NCBI RefSeq assembly: GCF_002091635.1
Contig: NZ_BDAC01000008.1
Span: 179,270 to 243,269, forward strand
Direction of reading: 5' to 3'
Length of the DNA: 64,000 nucleotides
Origin: Pseudomonas indica NBRC 103045
GTDB taxonomy: Bacteria; Pseudomonadota; Gammaproteobacteria; Pseudomonadales; Pseudomonadaceae
Positions 21,363 to 29,908 of the stretch are shown piece by piece (positions within the stretch are counted from its first letter, which is position 1; each line of letters starts with the position of its first letter). The notes beneath the pieces were generated by a model. It did no database searches, was not told where the DNA came from, and saw nothing but the letters and a program-made list of their open reading frames with translations. The position numbers and the translations under genes were made by a program.

Positions 21363-22016
21363 ATGGCCTCGACTCCTTTCACACTCACTACTCTCGCGAC
21401 TGCCCGCTTCAGCCGCTTGGCCATCTTTTCTGTGGTGATCATGGCGATGCTCGGAAGCCTCGGCTGGCAAGCTATGGGTTTTTACCGCCAACTTCAGCAA
21501 CCCTTCGCCGATAGAACGCCGCCGTCCGCCCCCAGCAAGGCAGAACCGCATATTGCGGAAATGAACAAGGCAATCCTTCAACTCTTTGGCTCTACCGAGT
21601 TACAGCCCGGAGACATCAGCGACACCAATCAACCGCTTCCCGAAAGTAATTTGAATCTTTCGGTATCGGCGATTTTTCACAAGACGAAACCCGGGAAAAG
21701 CACCGTGATCCTGAAGGATGGGGACAAAGAACTCATCCTCAATCCTGGCGACGAGGCGCGGCCTGGCATTCTGGTCCATCGGATCGACAGCAACCGCATC
21801 ACCCTGAAGCGGAACGGCAAGCTTGAACAGATCAGCCTCAAGGGATTCGGGGAGATCGAAGGCCTTTCCTCAACCGCCCCTTCTCTTCCGCTGGCCGAAG
21901 TGCCTGAGCAAAGCGATCCGTATGCCAGCCAGCCTCTGGAGCCGCCTGTTCCCACACAACCTGCGTCGACCGCTTATCAGCAATTCATCCAGCGCAAACT
22001 TGCGCAAAACAAGTAG
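21363..22016 (+). CDS. Type II secretion protein GspC (XcpP/XphA-like)
   Basis: This 217-residue inner-membrane protein would link the secretin to the inner-membrane platform of a type II secretion system. A single transmembrane helix lies near residues 18-40 (AIFSVVIMAMLGSLGW) after a short cytoplasmic tail. The homology-region domain follows at about 80-145 (SVSAIFHKTKPGKSTVIL, then a region resembling DGDKELILNPGDEA). A proline-rich tail replaces the PDZ domain seen in longer GspC proteins, as in Pseudomonas XcpP. I chose ATG 21363 over an upstream TTG because AGGGAAG sits five bases before it. It is followed four bases later by the secretin gene, so the two form an operon. Orphan GspC-GspD pairs are known in Pseudomonas (XphA-XqhA), and this could be that pair or an independent one. 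The family call is firm; the substrate is unknown. Confidence 0.85.
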   Translation: MASTPFTLTTLATARFSRLAIFSVVIMAMLGSLGWQAMGFYRQLQQPFADRTPPSAPSKAEPHIAEMNKAILQLFGSTELQPGDISDTNQPLPESNLNLSVSAIFHKTKPGKSTVILKDGDKELILNPGDEARPGILVHRIDSNRITLKRNGKLEQISLKGFGEIEGLSSTAPSLPLAEVPEQSDPYASQPLEPPVPTQPASTAYQQFIQRKLAQNK

Positions 22017-22020
22017 TTGA

Positions 22021-23970
22021 GTGATCGAAGTGTCCAACCGAATCTTGCCGTATCTGTTGTTGAGCCTGTGCCTGGTCTCTCCCATTGCGTCAGCCGAGGA
22101 AGACCAGCCGACGGGCGCCGTACCTGAGCAGCAGGACGGACAGGTGGATAGCCACGTAAAGATCAACATGCAGGACACCAATATCCGCTCCTTCATCGAG
22201 TGGATAGCCAAGGCCACCGGCAAGAACTTCATCATCGACCCGCGAGTGACCGGCAAGGTCACGGTGATCTCCAACGAGGCGATGACGCCCGAAGAGGCCT
22301 ATCGCGTTTTCCTTTCCGTGCTGCAGGTACATGGCTTTTCAGCTATCGAGGCCGATAGCGCGGTGAAGGTCATTCCCGACGCCAATGCCAAGCAGAGCGG
22401 CGTGCCGCTGGTGGATGACGACCGCCTCAACGACGATCAACAGGTGGTCCGGGTGATCCGCTCGGAGCATGTCCCGGCGACACAGCTGGTGAACATCCTG
22501 CGCCCCATGGTCCCACAGGTCGGCCATCTGGCTGCCTATCCGGACAGCAACGCCCTGATCATTTCCGACCGAGCTTCGAACATCAATCAGCTGCTCAAGC
22601 TGGTCGCGGAAATCGACAAGGCCGGACAATTCGAAATCGACGTGATTCCGCTCAAGTTCGCTAACGCGAAAGAGCTTTCCGGCATGCTCGGCAACCTCAC
22701 CCCACAAGGCGGGGGACAGGAAGGCGCGACCAAGGTCAGCATCTCCGTCGATGAGCGAACCAACAGCGTCCTGATTTCGGGAGACCCCAGCAAACGCCAG
22801 CAACTGCGCGACGTTCTCACCAGCCTGGACAAGCCCGGCAACCTGATTCGCGATACACGCGTCCTGTATTTGCATTATCTGAAGGCATCGGAAGTTGCCC
22901 AGGTCCTGCAAAACGTCGCATCCAGTATCCAGAAGCAAGACAAGGACGTCGGCGTGAGCAGCGCCGAGATATCCATCCAGGCCAGCGACACCACCAATGC
23001 CCTGGTCATCAGCGCCCCGCCGGCCATCATGACCACAATCGAAGGGGTAGTGGAGCGTCTCGATATCAGGCGCGCACAAGTACTGGTAGAGGCCGTCATT
23101 GTCGAAGTTTCCACCAACAAGGTGAACGAGCTCGGTGTTCAGTGGAAAACATCCGATGGAGCGGTAGGTGGAGACGGGTTGTTCGGCGGCTTCAAATCAT
23201 CTTTGAAGGGCAACGCCATTGATAGTTTTCCTGGCAAGGATATGGCCCTGGATGCGGGCTTGAGCATGGGCTTCTACAACAATGGATCACTGCGCGCGCT
23301 GATCCGGATGCTGTCCACCGACGACTCGATGAACATCCTGTCCACCCCCAACTTGGTTACTCTGGACAACGAAGAAGGAAAGATCGTCGTCGGCCAGAAC
23401 GTTCCCTTCGTCACCGGCAGTTCGACCAGCGCATCCAATCCTTCCACCAATCCATTCCAAACCATCGAGCGGCAGGACGTCGGTATCACGCTCAAGATAA
23501 AGCCCCAGATCAACGAGGGCGACTCGGTCACGCTCAACGTCTACCAAGAGATATCCAGCGTCACCAGTGACACCAGTGCCGCCGATATCGTGACCAACAA
23601 GCGCTCGATCGAAACGCGGGTACTCATCAAGGACAACATGACCCTGGTTCTCGGAGGGCTGATTTCCGATGAAGTGCGTGACTCCGGTGATCGGGTTCCT
23701 TTCCTCTCGAAAATCCCGATCATCGGCAAGCTGTTTCGCAGCGATAGAAAGGAAGTCAGCAAAAAGAACCTGATGGTTTTCATCAAGCCGACCATCATCA
23801 ATGACTTCGAGCACGCGGACCAACTGACCGAAGGCAAGTACAACTTCATCCGTGACAGGCAGTTGCGCTATGCCGAACAGGATGTACCCGCTGGAACACC
23901 TACACTGCCGGATCGCCTGAACAGCGCGAAAAAGGAACTCGAAATACGGAATACGGTTCCGCTGAATTGA
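22021..23970 (+). CDS. Type II secretion system secretin GspD (XcpQ/XqhA-like)
   Basis: This is a 649-residue outer-membrane secretin, the gated channel of type II secretion. A signal peptide (PYLLLSLCLVSPIASA) is followed by an N0 domain (~45-115, with NFIIDPRVTGKVTV) and N1-N3 repeats (~125-350, including VPATQLVNILRPMVPQ). The beta-barrel secretin domain lies at ~400-600, with VPFVTGSSTS, DVGITLKIKPQIN and TLVLGGLISDE. No lipobox is visible, so a separate pilotin or self-insertion is possible. The start used is GTG 22021; a second in-frame GTG at 22030 is equally plausible because neither has a strong ribosome site. No gspE-M genes are in the window, so this channel must borrow an inner platform from another T2SS or act with genes outside. 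It lies divergent from the giant secreted protein, its most obvious candidate substrate. Confidence 0.92.
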   Translation: MIEVSNRILPYLLLSLCLVSPIASAEEDQPTGAVPEQQDGQVDSHVKINMQDTNIRSFIEWIAKATGKNFIIDPRVTGKVTVISNEAMTPEEAYRVFLSVLQVHGFSAIEADSAVKVIPDANAKQSGVPLVDDDRLNDDQQVVRVIRSEHVPATQLVNILRPMVPQVGHLAAYPDSNALIISDRASNINQLLKLVAEIDKAGQFEIDVIPLKFANAKELSGMLGNLTPQGGGQEGATKVSISVDERTNSVLISGDPSKRQQLRDVLTSLDKPGNLIRDTRVLYLHYLKASEVAQVLQNVASSIQKQDKDVGVSSAEISIQASDTTNALVISAPPAIMTTIEGVVERLDIRRAQVLVEAVIVEVSTNKVNELGVQWKTSDGAVGGDGLFGGFKSSLKGNAIDSFPGKDMALDAGLSMGFYNNGSLRALIRMLSTDDSMNILSTPNLVTLDNEEGKIVVGQNVPFVTGSSTSASNPSTNPFQTIERQDVGITLKIKPQINEGDSVTLNVYQEISSVTSDTSAADIVTNKRSIETRVLIKDNMTLVLGGLISDEVRDSGDRVPFLSKIPIIGKLFRSDRKEVSKKNLMVFIKPTIINDFEHADQLTEGKYNFIRDRQLRYAEQDVPAGTPTLPDRLNSAKKELEIRNTVPLN

Positions 23971-24091
23971 TTTCGGCGCCAGTCAGTTCGGCAACCGCTA
24001 CGCCAAGCGCCCTCCGGTTGATCGACAAGGAACGCTGCTCAACCTAGAAAGGCGTGGCGGCAGCCAACCCAAAGCGGATTTCGAAAAACAA

Positions 24092-24121
24092 AAAAGGCTT
24101 ACGATTTCTCGTAAGCCTTTT
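24092..24121 (-). terminator. Rho-independent terminator of tRNA-Thr, probably bidirectional
   Basis: A perfect 13-bp stem (24092-24104 pairing with 24109-24121) has a four-base loop, with an A-rich tract on its low-coordinate side that reads as a U tract on the minus strand. It lies just downstream of the tRNA and can also serve gspD from the other direction, since the stem ends in T bases. Confidence 0.85.
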
Positions 24122-24129
24122 CAATTTGA

Positions 24130-24205
<76 letters not shown>

Positions 24206-24219
24206 ACTGGAGGGCGGCC

Positions 24220-24247
24220 ATTATAGCGTTTGGTTCGGAACTGTAAA
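24220..24247 (-). promoter_or_regulatory. Sigma-70 promoter of tRNA-Thr
   Basis: On the minus strand a perfect TATAAT (24220-24225) lies 16 bases after TTTACA (24242-24247), ending 14 bases before the tRNA 5' end. Confidence 0.8.
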
Positions 24248-24312
24248 CCGGCTCGAGAGATTCGGAAGCGTGTGGTCGTTCGGACTTTTACGCTGAGGCG
24301 CCAGCTCCCCGA

Positions 24313-25005
24313 TCAAGCCTCGGCGGCTTCCGCCTGCAGGCTGGTTCCGGTCACCTCTCCCAGTGGCACGTACAGGCGTTGGAACACGGCATCCACGGCT
24401 GCCCGTGCCTGCGGTGCGATGTAGCCGCTCTCCAGTGCCAGTACCTGATAGATGCCACGCCGCAGCATCTCCTCGCTGAGGTCGGCCGACGGGCCGCGGG
24501 TGGTGCAGAGGAAGCGTACCCAGGAAGTCATGATGATCCAGCCGTTCAGGGTCAGGGCTTCGATCTGCGCGGGGGTCATCAGCAGGATACCGGCGTCGAC
24601 GAAGCCCTGGTAGATCGCCTGGGCATTGGTCAGGCAGCGCTGGGCGAACAAGCGGTAGCGCTCGGCCAGTTCGTCGTCGGATTCGAGCAGATGCTCCAGA
24701 TCGCGGTGGAGAAAGCGGTAGTGCCACATCGCGGCGAGCAGCGCTTCCAGATAGAAGGTCTTGTCGTCCACCGTCAGGGCGCGTCCTTTGGGCAGACGCA
24801 GGAAGCGGTCGACCTGGGTTTCGTACTGGGCGAACAGCTCGGCGATGATCGCCTGCTTGTTGCGGAAGTGGTAGTAGAGGTTGCCCGGCGAGATCTCCAG
24901 GTGCGCGGCGATGTGGTTGGTGGTCACGCTGCGCTCGCCCTGGGCATTGAACAGCTCCAGGCTGGCCTGGACGATGCGTTCGCGGGTCTTGGGTCTTGGC
25001 GCCAT
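24313..25005 (-). CDS. TetR-family transcriptional regulator
   Basis: This 230-residue regulator has an N-terminal TetR helix-turn-helix (residues ~8-55: TRERIVQASLELFNAQGERS, then the recognition helix with SPGNLYYHFRNKQAI). An all-helical C-terminal ligand and dimerisation domain fits the TetR_C group found in fatty-acid and aldehyde-type regulators. ATG 25005 is chosen because an AAAGAGA site precedes it and the HTH starts at the usual distance. A longer frame starting at 25107 lacks homology in its extra 34 residues. It is divergent from the aldehyde dehydrogenase operon, and a palindrome overlaps that operon's promoter, so local repression is the likely role. The inducer is unknown, perhaps an aldehyde or alcohol substrate of the enzymes next door. 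Confidence 0.9.
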   Translation of the reverse strand: MAPRPKTRERIVQASLELFNAQGERSVTTNHIAAHLEISPGNLYYHFRNKQAIIAELFAQYETQVDRFLRLPKGRALTVDDKTFYLEALLAAMWHYRFLHRDLEHLLESDDELAERYRLFAQRCLTNAQAIYQGFVDAGILLMTPAQIEALTLNGWIIMTSWVRFLCTTRGPSADLSEEMLRRGIYQVLALESGYIAPQARAAVDAVFQRLYVPLGEVTGTSLQAEAAEA

Positions 25006-25168
25006 GGGTCTCTTTATCTGCTGCCTGATGATGGTTCGGCCTTGCGACGTCGCCAAAGGTACACCGCTCGCCGCCGGGAAACACGCCTGTGTTACCCCAC
25101 GCCGCAACCGATGATGCCTGGCTAGCTTTTCGTTGGGCTGCGCTGGGTGACGGATGGACGCATGCTAT

Positions 25169-25204
25169 TTGACAGTCTAGAGCAATTACTCTAAAACACT
25201 GTCA
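25169..25204 (+). promoter_or_regulatory. Promoter and overlapping TetR-type operator of the aldehyde dehydrogenase operon
   Basis: TTGACA (25169-25174), a 17-base spacer and TAAAAC (25192-25197) form a good sigma-70 promoter reading toward the dehydrogenase. The spacer and -10 contain the palindrome TAGAGCAATTACTCTA (25178-25193; 14 of 16 positions symmetric). An outer perfect inverted repeat, TGACAGT (25170-25176) and ACTGTCA (25198-25204), brackets it. A repressor bound here would block RNA polymerase. Confidence 0.7.
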
Positions 25205-25264
25205 CCTTTTCCCGGAACGCCGCCAGCCGCGGCTTCCAGTGCCGGATCGTCGAGGAGCTCCGCC

Positions 25265-26704
25265 ATGGTCGCCGACATCGCGCAATTCAAGACCCTGCAA
25301 CAGAACCAGCAGCAGATCGCCCGGCTGGACGAATTGTTCGCCCGCCAACGCGAAGCCTTCCGCGCCGCTCCCATGCCATCCGCGGAACAGCGCATCCAGT
25401 GGCTGAAGGCACTGCGTGATCTGCTGTTCAACGAGCAGGATGCGCTGATCCGGGCGATTTCCGAGGACTTCGGCAATCGCTCCGCCGACGAGACTCTGTT
25501 GGCGGAGATCATGCCCAGCCTGCACAACATCCATTACGCGACCAAACGCGTGAAGAAGTGGATGAAGCCCTCGCGCCGCTCGGTCGGCCTGGCTTTCCAA
25601 CCGGCTTCGGCCAAGGTGGTGTACCAGCCGCTCGGGGTCGTGGGAGTGATCGTGCCGTGGAATTACCCGCTGTACCTGGCCATCGGCCCGCTGGTGGCGG
25701 CCCTCGCCGCCGGCAACCGGGTGATGATCAAGATGAGCGAGTCCACGCCCGTCACCTCGCAACTGGTCAAGGACCTGCTCGCTCGGGTCTTCCCGGACGA
25801 TCTGGTCGCCGTGGTCCTCGGCGAGGCGGAAGTGGGCATGGCCTTTTCCAAGCTGCCGTTCGATCACCTGCTGTTCACCGGCGCCACCAGCATCGGCAAG
25901 CATGTGATGCGCGCAGCCGCGGAAAACCTTACCCCGGTGACCCTGGAGCTCGGCGGCAAGTCGCCGGCCATCGTTTCCGACGACGTGCCCCTGGCCCACG
26001 CGGCGGAGCGCATCGCCTTCGGCAAAACCCTCAATGCCGGCCAGACCTGCGTGGCGCCGGATTACGTGCTGGTGCCGCGGGATCGGATCGAAGCCTTCGT
26101 CCAGGCCTACCGGGAAGCAGTTCAGGGCTTCTTCCCCCGACTTGAGGACAACCCGGACTACACGGCCATCATCAACGAGCGCCAGCTCAGCCGCCTCAAT
26201 GGCTACCTGGCGGATGCCGTGAGTAAAGGCGCCGAGCTGGTGCCACTGTTCCCGGGGGCCCAGGGCCGGCGCCTGCCGCACACGCTGCTGCTGAACGTGA
26301 CGGATGAAATGAAGGTGATGCAGGACGAAATCTTCGGGCCCCTGCTGCCGATCGTGCCCTATGACCGCCTCGACCAGGCCTTCGCCTATATCAACCAGCG
26401 GCCGCGGCCGTTGGCCCTCTATTACTTTGGCTATGACAGGGCCGAGCAGCAGCGCGTGTTGCACGAGACACACTCTGGCGGCGTCTGCCTGAACGATTGC
26501 CTGCTGCACGTCGCCCAGGACGACCTGCCGTTCGGTGGCATAGGCCATTCCGGCATGGGCCATTACCACGGCTACGAAGGGTTCCTGACCTTCAGCAAGG
26601 CCAAGGGCGTGTTCGTCAAACAGCGGCTCAACGCAGCGAAGATGATCTACCCGCCCTACGGCAAGGCGATCCAGAAGCTCGTCTACAAACTGTTCGTGCG
26701 CTAA
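25265..26704 (+). CDS. Coniferyl-aldehyde-type NAD(P)-dependent aldehyde dehydrogenase
   Basis: This 479-residue ALDH-superfamily enzyme oxidises an aldehyde to its acid using NAD(P)+. Visible landmarks are the cofactor-site PWNYP (~130), the catalytic-base region LELGGKSP (~228), the nucleophile in GQTCVAPDYV (Cys262) and the late motif EIFGPLLPI. The overall sequence, with YATKRVKKWMKPSRR near residue 95, matches the coniferyl aldehyde dehydrogenase (CalB) subgroup, though many members act on other medium-chain aldehydes. GAGGAG lies six bases before ATG 25265. It is the first gene of an operon with a Tat-exported small protein and a GMC alcohol oxidoreductase, which suggests a periplasmic alcohol oxidation followed by cytoplasmic aldehyde oxidation. 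The substrate is not identifiable from sequence. Confidence 0.9.
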   Translation: MVADIAQFKTLQQNQQQIARLDELFARQREAFRAAPMPSAEQRIQWLKALRDLLFNEQDALIRAISEDFGNRSADETLLAEIMPSLHNIHYATKRVKKWMKPSRRSVGLAFQPASAKVVYQPLGVVGVIVPWNYPLYLAIGPLVAALAAGNRVMIKMSESTPVTSQLVKDLLARVFPDDLVAVVLGEAEVGMAFSKLPFDHLLFTGATSIGKHVMRAAAENLTPVTLELGGKSPAIVSDDVPLAHAAERIAFGKTLNAGQTCVAPDYVLVPRDRIEAFVQAYREAVQGFFPRLEDNPDYTAIINERQLSRLNGYLADAVSKGAELVPLFPGAQGRRLPHTLLLNVTDEMKVMQDEIFGPLLPIVPYDRLDQAFAYINQRPRPLALYYFGYDRAEQQRVLHETHSGGVCLNDCLLHVAQDDLPFGGIGHSGMGHYHGYEGFLTFSKAKGVFVKQRLNAAKMIYPPYGKAIQKLVYKLFVR

Positions 26705-26741
26705 CGGCAGTCCCTCTTTCGCAGTACCGGTGAATACAACA

Positions 26742-27287
26742 ATGACAGACACCACCCTCGATACCGACGGCCTCTCACGCCGTCGCTTGCTTAAGGTCGG
26801 CCTGTTCGGCTCGGCCTTCCTGGCCACCGCCGGGCTCACCGCCACGCTCAGCGGCTGCTCGGCGAGCACGCCGGCCAGCGGTTACGCCATCCTCCGCGAA
26901 TCCGACCTGCCGTTTCTCCGCGCCCTCATTCCAGTGATGCTGGAAGGCGCGGTGCCGGCGGAACGCATGCCCCAGGCCATCGATGGCACCTTGCAGAGCC
27001 TGGACTACAGCCTCGACCGGCTCTCCCCCGAGATGCTCAAGCTCACCGTGCAGTTGTTCGATGTGCTCGCCCTGCCGATCACACGCGGCCCGCTGACCGG
27101 CGTCTGGGGCCGCTGGGAAAACGCCTCCGCGCAGGATGTGCGCAATTTCCTCGACCGTTGGCAGAACAGCGTCATCGGGCTTCTGAAGATGGGGCATGCC
27201 TCGCTGCTGCAACTGGTCATGATGGCCTGGTACAGCCGCCCTGAATCCTGGGCGCACTGCGGCTATCCCGGCCCGCCGACGGTCTGA
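26742..27287 (+). CDS. Tat-exported small subunit accompanying the GMC oxidoreductase
   Basis: This 181-residue protein has an N-terminal twin-arginine signal (SRRRLLKVG, residues 12-20), a hydrophobic stretch and a possible lipobox LSGC, so it may be a Tat-exported lipoprotein. The mature part is helical with no cofactor motif. Its size and position just before a signal-less GMC oxidoreductase resemble the small gamma subunits of membrane gluconate, sorbitol and fructose dehydrogenases, which carry the flavoprotein through the Tat pathway. I chose ATG 26742 because GGTGA precedes it; a GTG at 26730 is also in frame. The gene starts 37 bases after the dehydrogenase, within the same operon. 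The Tat signal is clear; the partner role is inference. Confidence 0.78.
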   Translation: MTDTTLDTDGLSRRRLLKVGLFGSAFLATAGLTATLSGCSASTPASGYAILRESDLPFLRALIPVMLEGAVPAERMPQAIDGTLQSLDYSLDRLSPEMLKLTVQLFDVLALPITRGPLTGVWGRWENASAQDVRNFLDRWQNSVIGLLKMGHASLLQLVMMAWYSRPESWAHCGYPGPPTV

Positions 27288-27332
27288 CGCTTCGCGTTCC
27301 GCACGACTATTACAAGAAGAGATACGCCTGAG

Positions 27333-28928
27333 ATGCCCGTACCCGATCTGTTCGCCGAAGGCCTCGCCCGCGGCTGGAAAACTCATGACGGCTCCCGCCT
27401 GGAGCAGGACCTGACCCTCGAAGCCGATGTCGCCATCGTCGGCAGCGGCGCGGGCGGCGGCACCACGGCGGAAATCCTCAGCGCCGCCGGGTTCAAGGTC
27501 CTGCTGATCGAGGAGGGGCCGCTGAAGACCAGCGGCGACTTCAAGATGCAGGAAGCCGAAGCCTACGGCTCGCTGTACCAGGAAGGCATCGGCCGGATGA
27601 GCAAGGACGGCGCCATCACCATCCTCCAAGGCCGCGCCGTCGGCGGTACCACGCTGGTCAACTGGACTTCTAGCTTCCGCACCCCGGAGCCGACCCTGGA
27701 GCACTGGGCCAGGGAGCACGACGTGAAAGGCCACAGCCCTGCGGACATGGCGCCGTGGTTCGAACGCATGGAACAGCGCCTGGGCGTCACGCCCTGGGCG
27801 ATCCCGCCGAATGCCAACAACGACGTGCTGCGCGCCGGTTGCGAGCAGCTCGGTTACCACTGGAAAGTCATCCCACGTAACGTACGCGGCTGCTGGAACC
27901 TCGGCTACTGCGGCATGGGCTGCCCGACCAACGCCAAGCAATCCATGCTGGTCACCACCATTCCGGCGACGCTGGACAAGGGCGGTGAGCTGCTTTACCT
28001 GGCGCGGGCCGAACGCCTGCTGCTGGAGGGCGACCGGGTGACTGGCATCGAATGCCTGGGCATGGACCCACGCTGCGTGGCACCGAACGGTCGCAAGGTG
28101 CTGGTCCGCGCCCGGCACTACGTGCTCGCTGGTGGCGGCATCAACACACCGGCGCTGCTGCTGCGCTCCGGCGCGCCGGACCCACATGAGCGCACTGGCA
28201 AGCGTACCTTCCTTCATCTGGTGAATTTCTCCGCCGCGCAGTTCGACCAGGTGATCAATCCCTTCTACGGCGCACCGCAATCGATCTATTCGGACCATTT
28301 CCAGTGGCTGGACGGCACCACCGGCGCGATGAGCTACAAGCTGGAGGTGCCGCCGTTGCAACCGGCCCTCACCGCCACCCTGCTCGGCCGCTTCGGCACT
28401 GACAATGCGTTGCGCATGGAACAGTTGCCGCACACCAACGTGATGCTCGCCCTGCTGCGCGACGGTTTCCATCCGGAGAGCGCGGAGGGCACGGTTGAGC
28501 TACGGGGCGATGGCAGCCCGGTGCTCGACTACCGGATGACCGACTACACCTGGGACGGCGTGCGCCGTGCCTTTCACAGCATGGCCGAGATCCAGTTCGC
28601 CGCAGGCGCCAAGGCCGTGTTGCCGCTGCATGCCGACGCCGACTACGTGAAAACACCACAGGCCGCCCGCGAACTGATCGACGGCCTCAGCCTGGAGCTG
28701 TACCGCACCCGCCTGGGCAGCGCCCATGTGATGGGCGGCTGTGCCATGGGCGAAGACCCGAAGAAGGCGGTCGCCGACAGCCTGGGGCGCCATCACCAGC
28801 TGGAAAACCTGTCGATCCATGACGGCTCGCTGTTCCCCACCAGCATCGGCGCCAACCCGCAGTTGTCCATTTACGGTCTGACTGCGCAATTGTCGAGCCT
28901 GCTGGCCGAGCGCCTGGGCAAAGCCTGA
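27333..28928 (+). CDS. GMC-family FAD-dependent alcohol/sugar oxidoreductase
   Basis: This is a 531-residue flavoprotein. A Rossmann FAD motif is at ~32-50 (VAIVGSGAGGGTTAEIL), followed by the GMC signature GRAVGGTTLVNW near 95. A cysteine-rich stretch GCWNLGYCGMGCPTN lies near 190, and the C-terminal GMC_oxred_C domain has GGCAMGEDP and SIGANPQ, the last in the catalytic His/Asn region. It would oxidise an alcohol to an aldehyde or ketone and pass electrons to a quinone, cytochrome or oxygen. It has no signal peptide of its own, so export would depend on the Tat protein encoded 45 bases upstream. AAGAAGAGA precedes ATG 27333. Its product could feed the aldehyde dehydrogenase at the start of the operon. 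The substrate is unknown. Confidence 0.9.
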   Translation: MPVPDLFAEGLARGWKTHDGSRLEQDLTLEADVAIVGSGAGGGTTAEILSAAGFKVLLIEEGPLKTSGDFKMQEAEAYGSLYQEGIGRMSKDGAITILQGRAVGGTTLVNWTSSFRTPEPTLEHWAREHDVKGHSPADMAPWFERMEQRLGVTPWAIPPNANNDVLRAGCEQLGYHWKVIPRNVRGCWNLGYCGMGCPTNAKQSMLVTTIPATLDKGGELLYLARAERLLLEGDRVTGIECLGMDPRCVAPNGRKVLVRARHYVLAGGGINTPALLLRSGAPDPHERTGKRTFLHLVNFSAAQFDQVINPFYGAPQSIYSDHFQWLDGTTGAMSYKLEVPPLQPALTATLLGRFGTDNALRMEQLPHTNVMLALLRDGFHPESAEGTVELRGDGSPVLDYRMTDYTWDGVRRAFHSMAEIQFAAGAKAVLPLHADADYVKTPQAARELIDGLSLELYRTRLGSAHVMGGCAMGEDPKKAVADSLGRHHQLENLSIHDGSLFPTSIGANPQLSIYGLTAQLSSLLAERLGKA

Positions 28929-28984
28929 AACCGGACGGTGGCCCAGGAACGATCGCCCGCCGAACTTGAAGCCCGGCGTCCTGA

Positions 28985-29862
<878 letters not shown>

Positions 29863-29908
29863 TCCGCACCGGCCCGCTTGCATCTTGCGCGACCGCTGCC
29901 GGCTGGCA

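Noticed and set aside
25202..28472. Minus-strand frames of 555 and 565 codons opposite the aldehyde dehydrogenase and GMC genes
   Set aside because: The plus strand carries full-length enzymes with catalytic motifs; the opposite frames have none.
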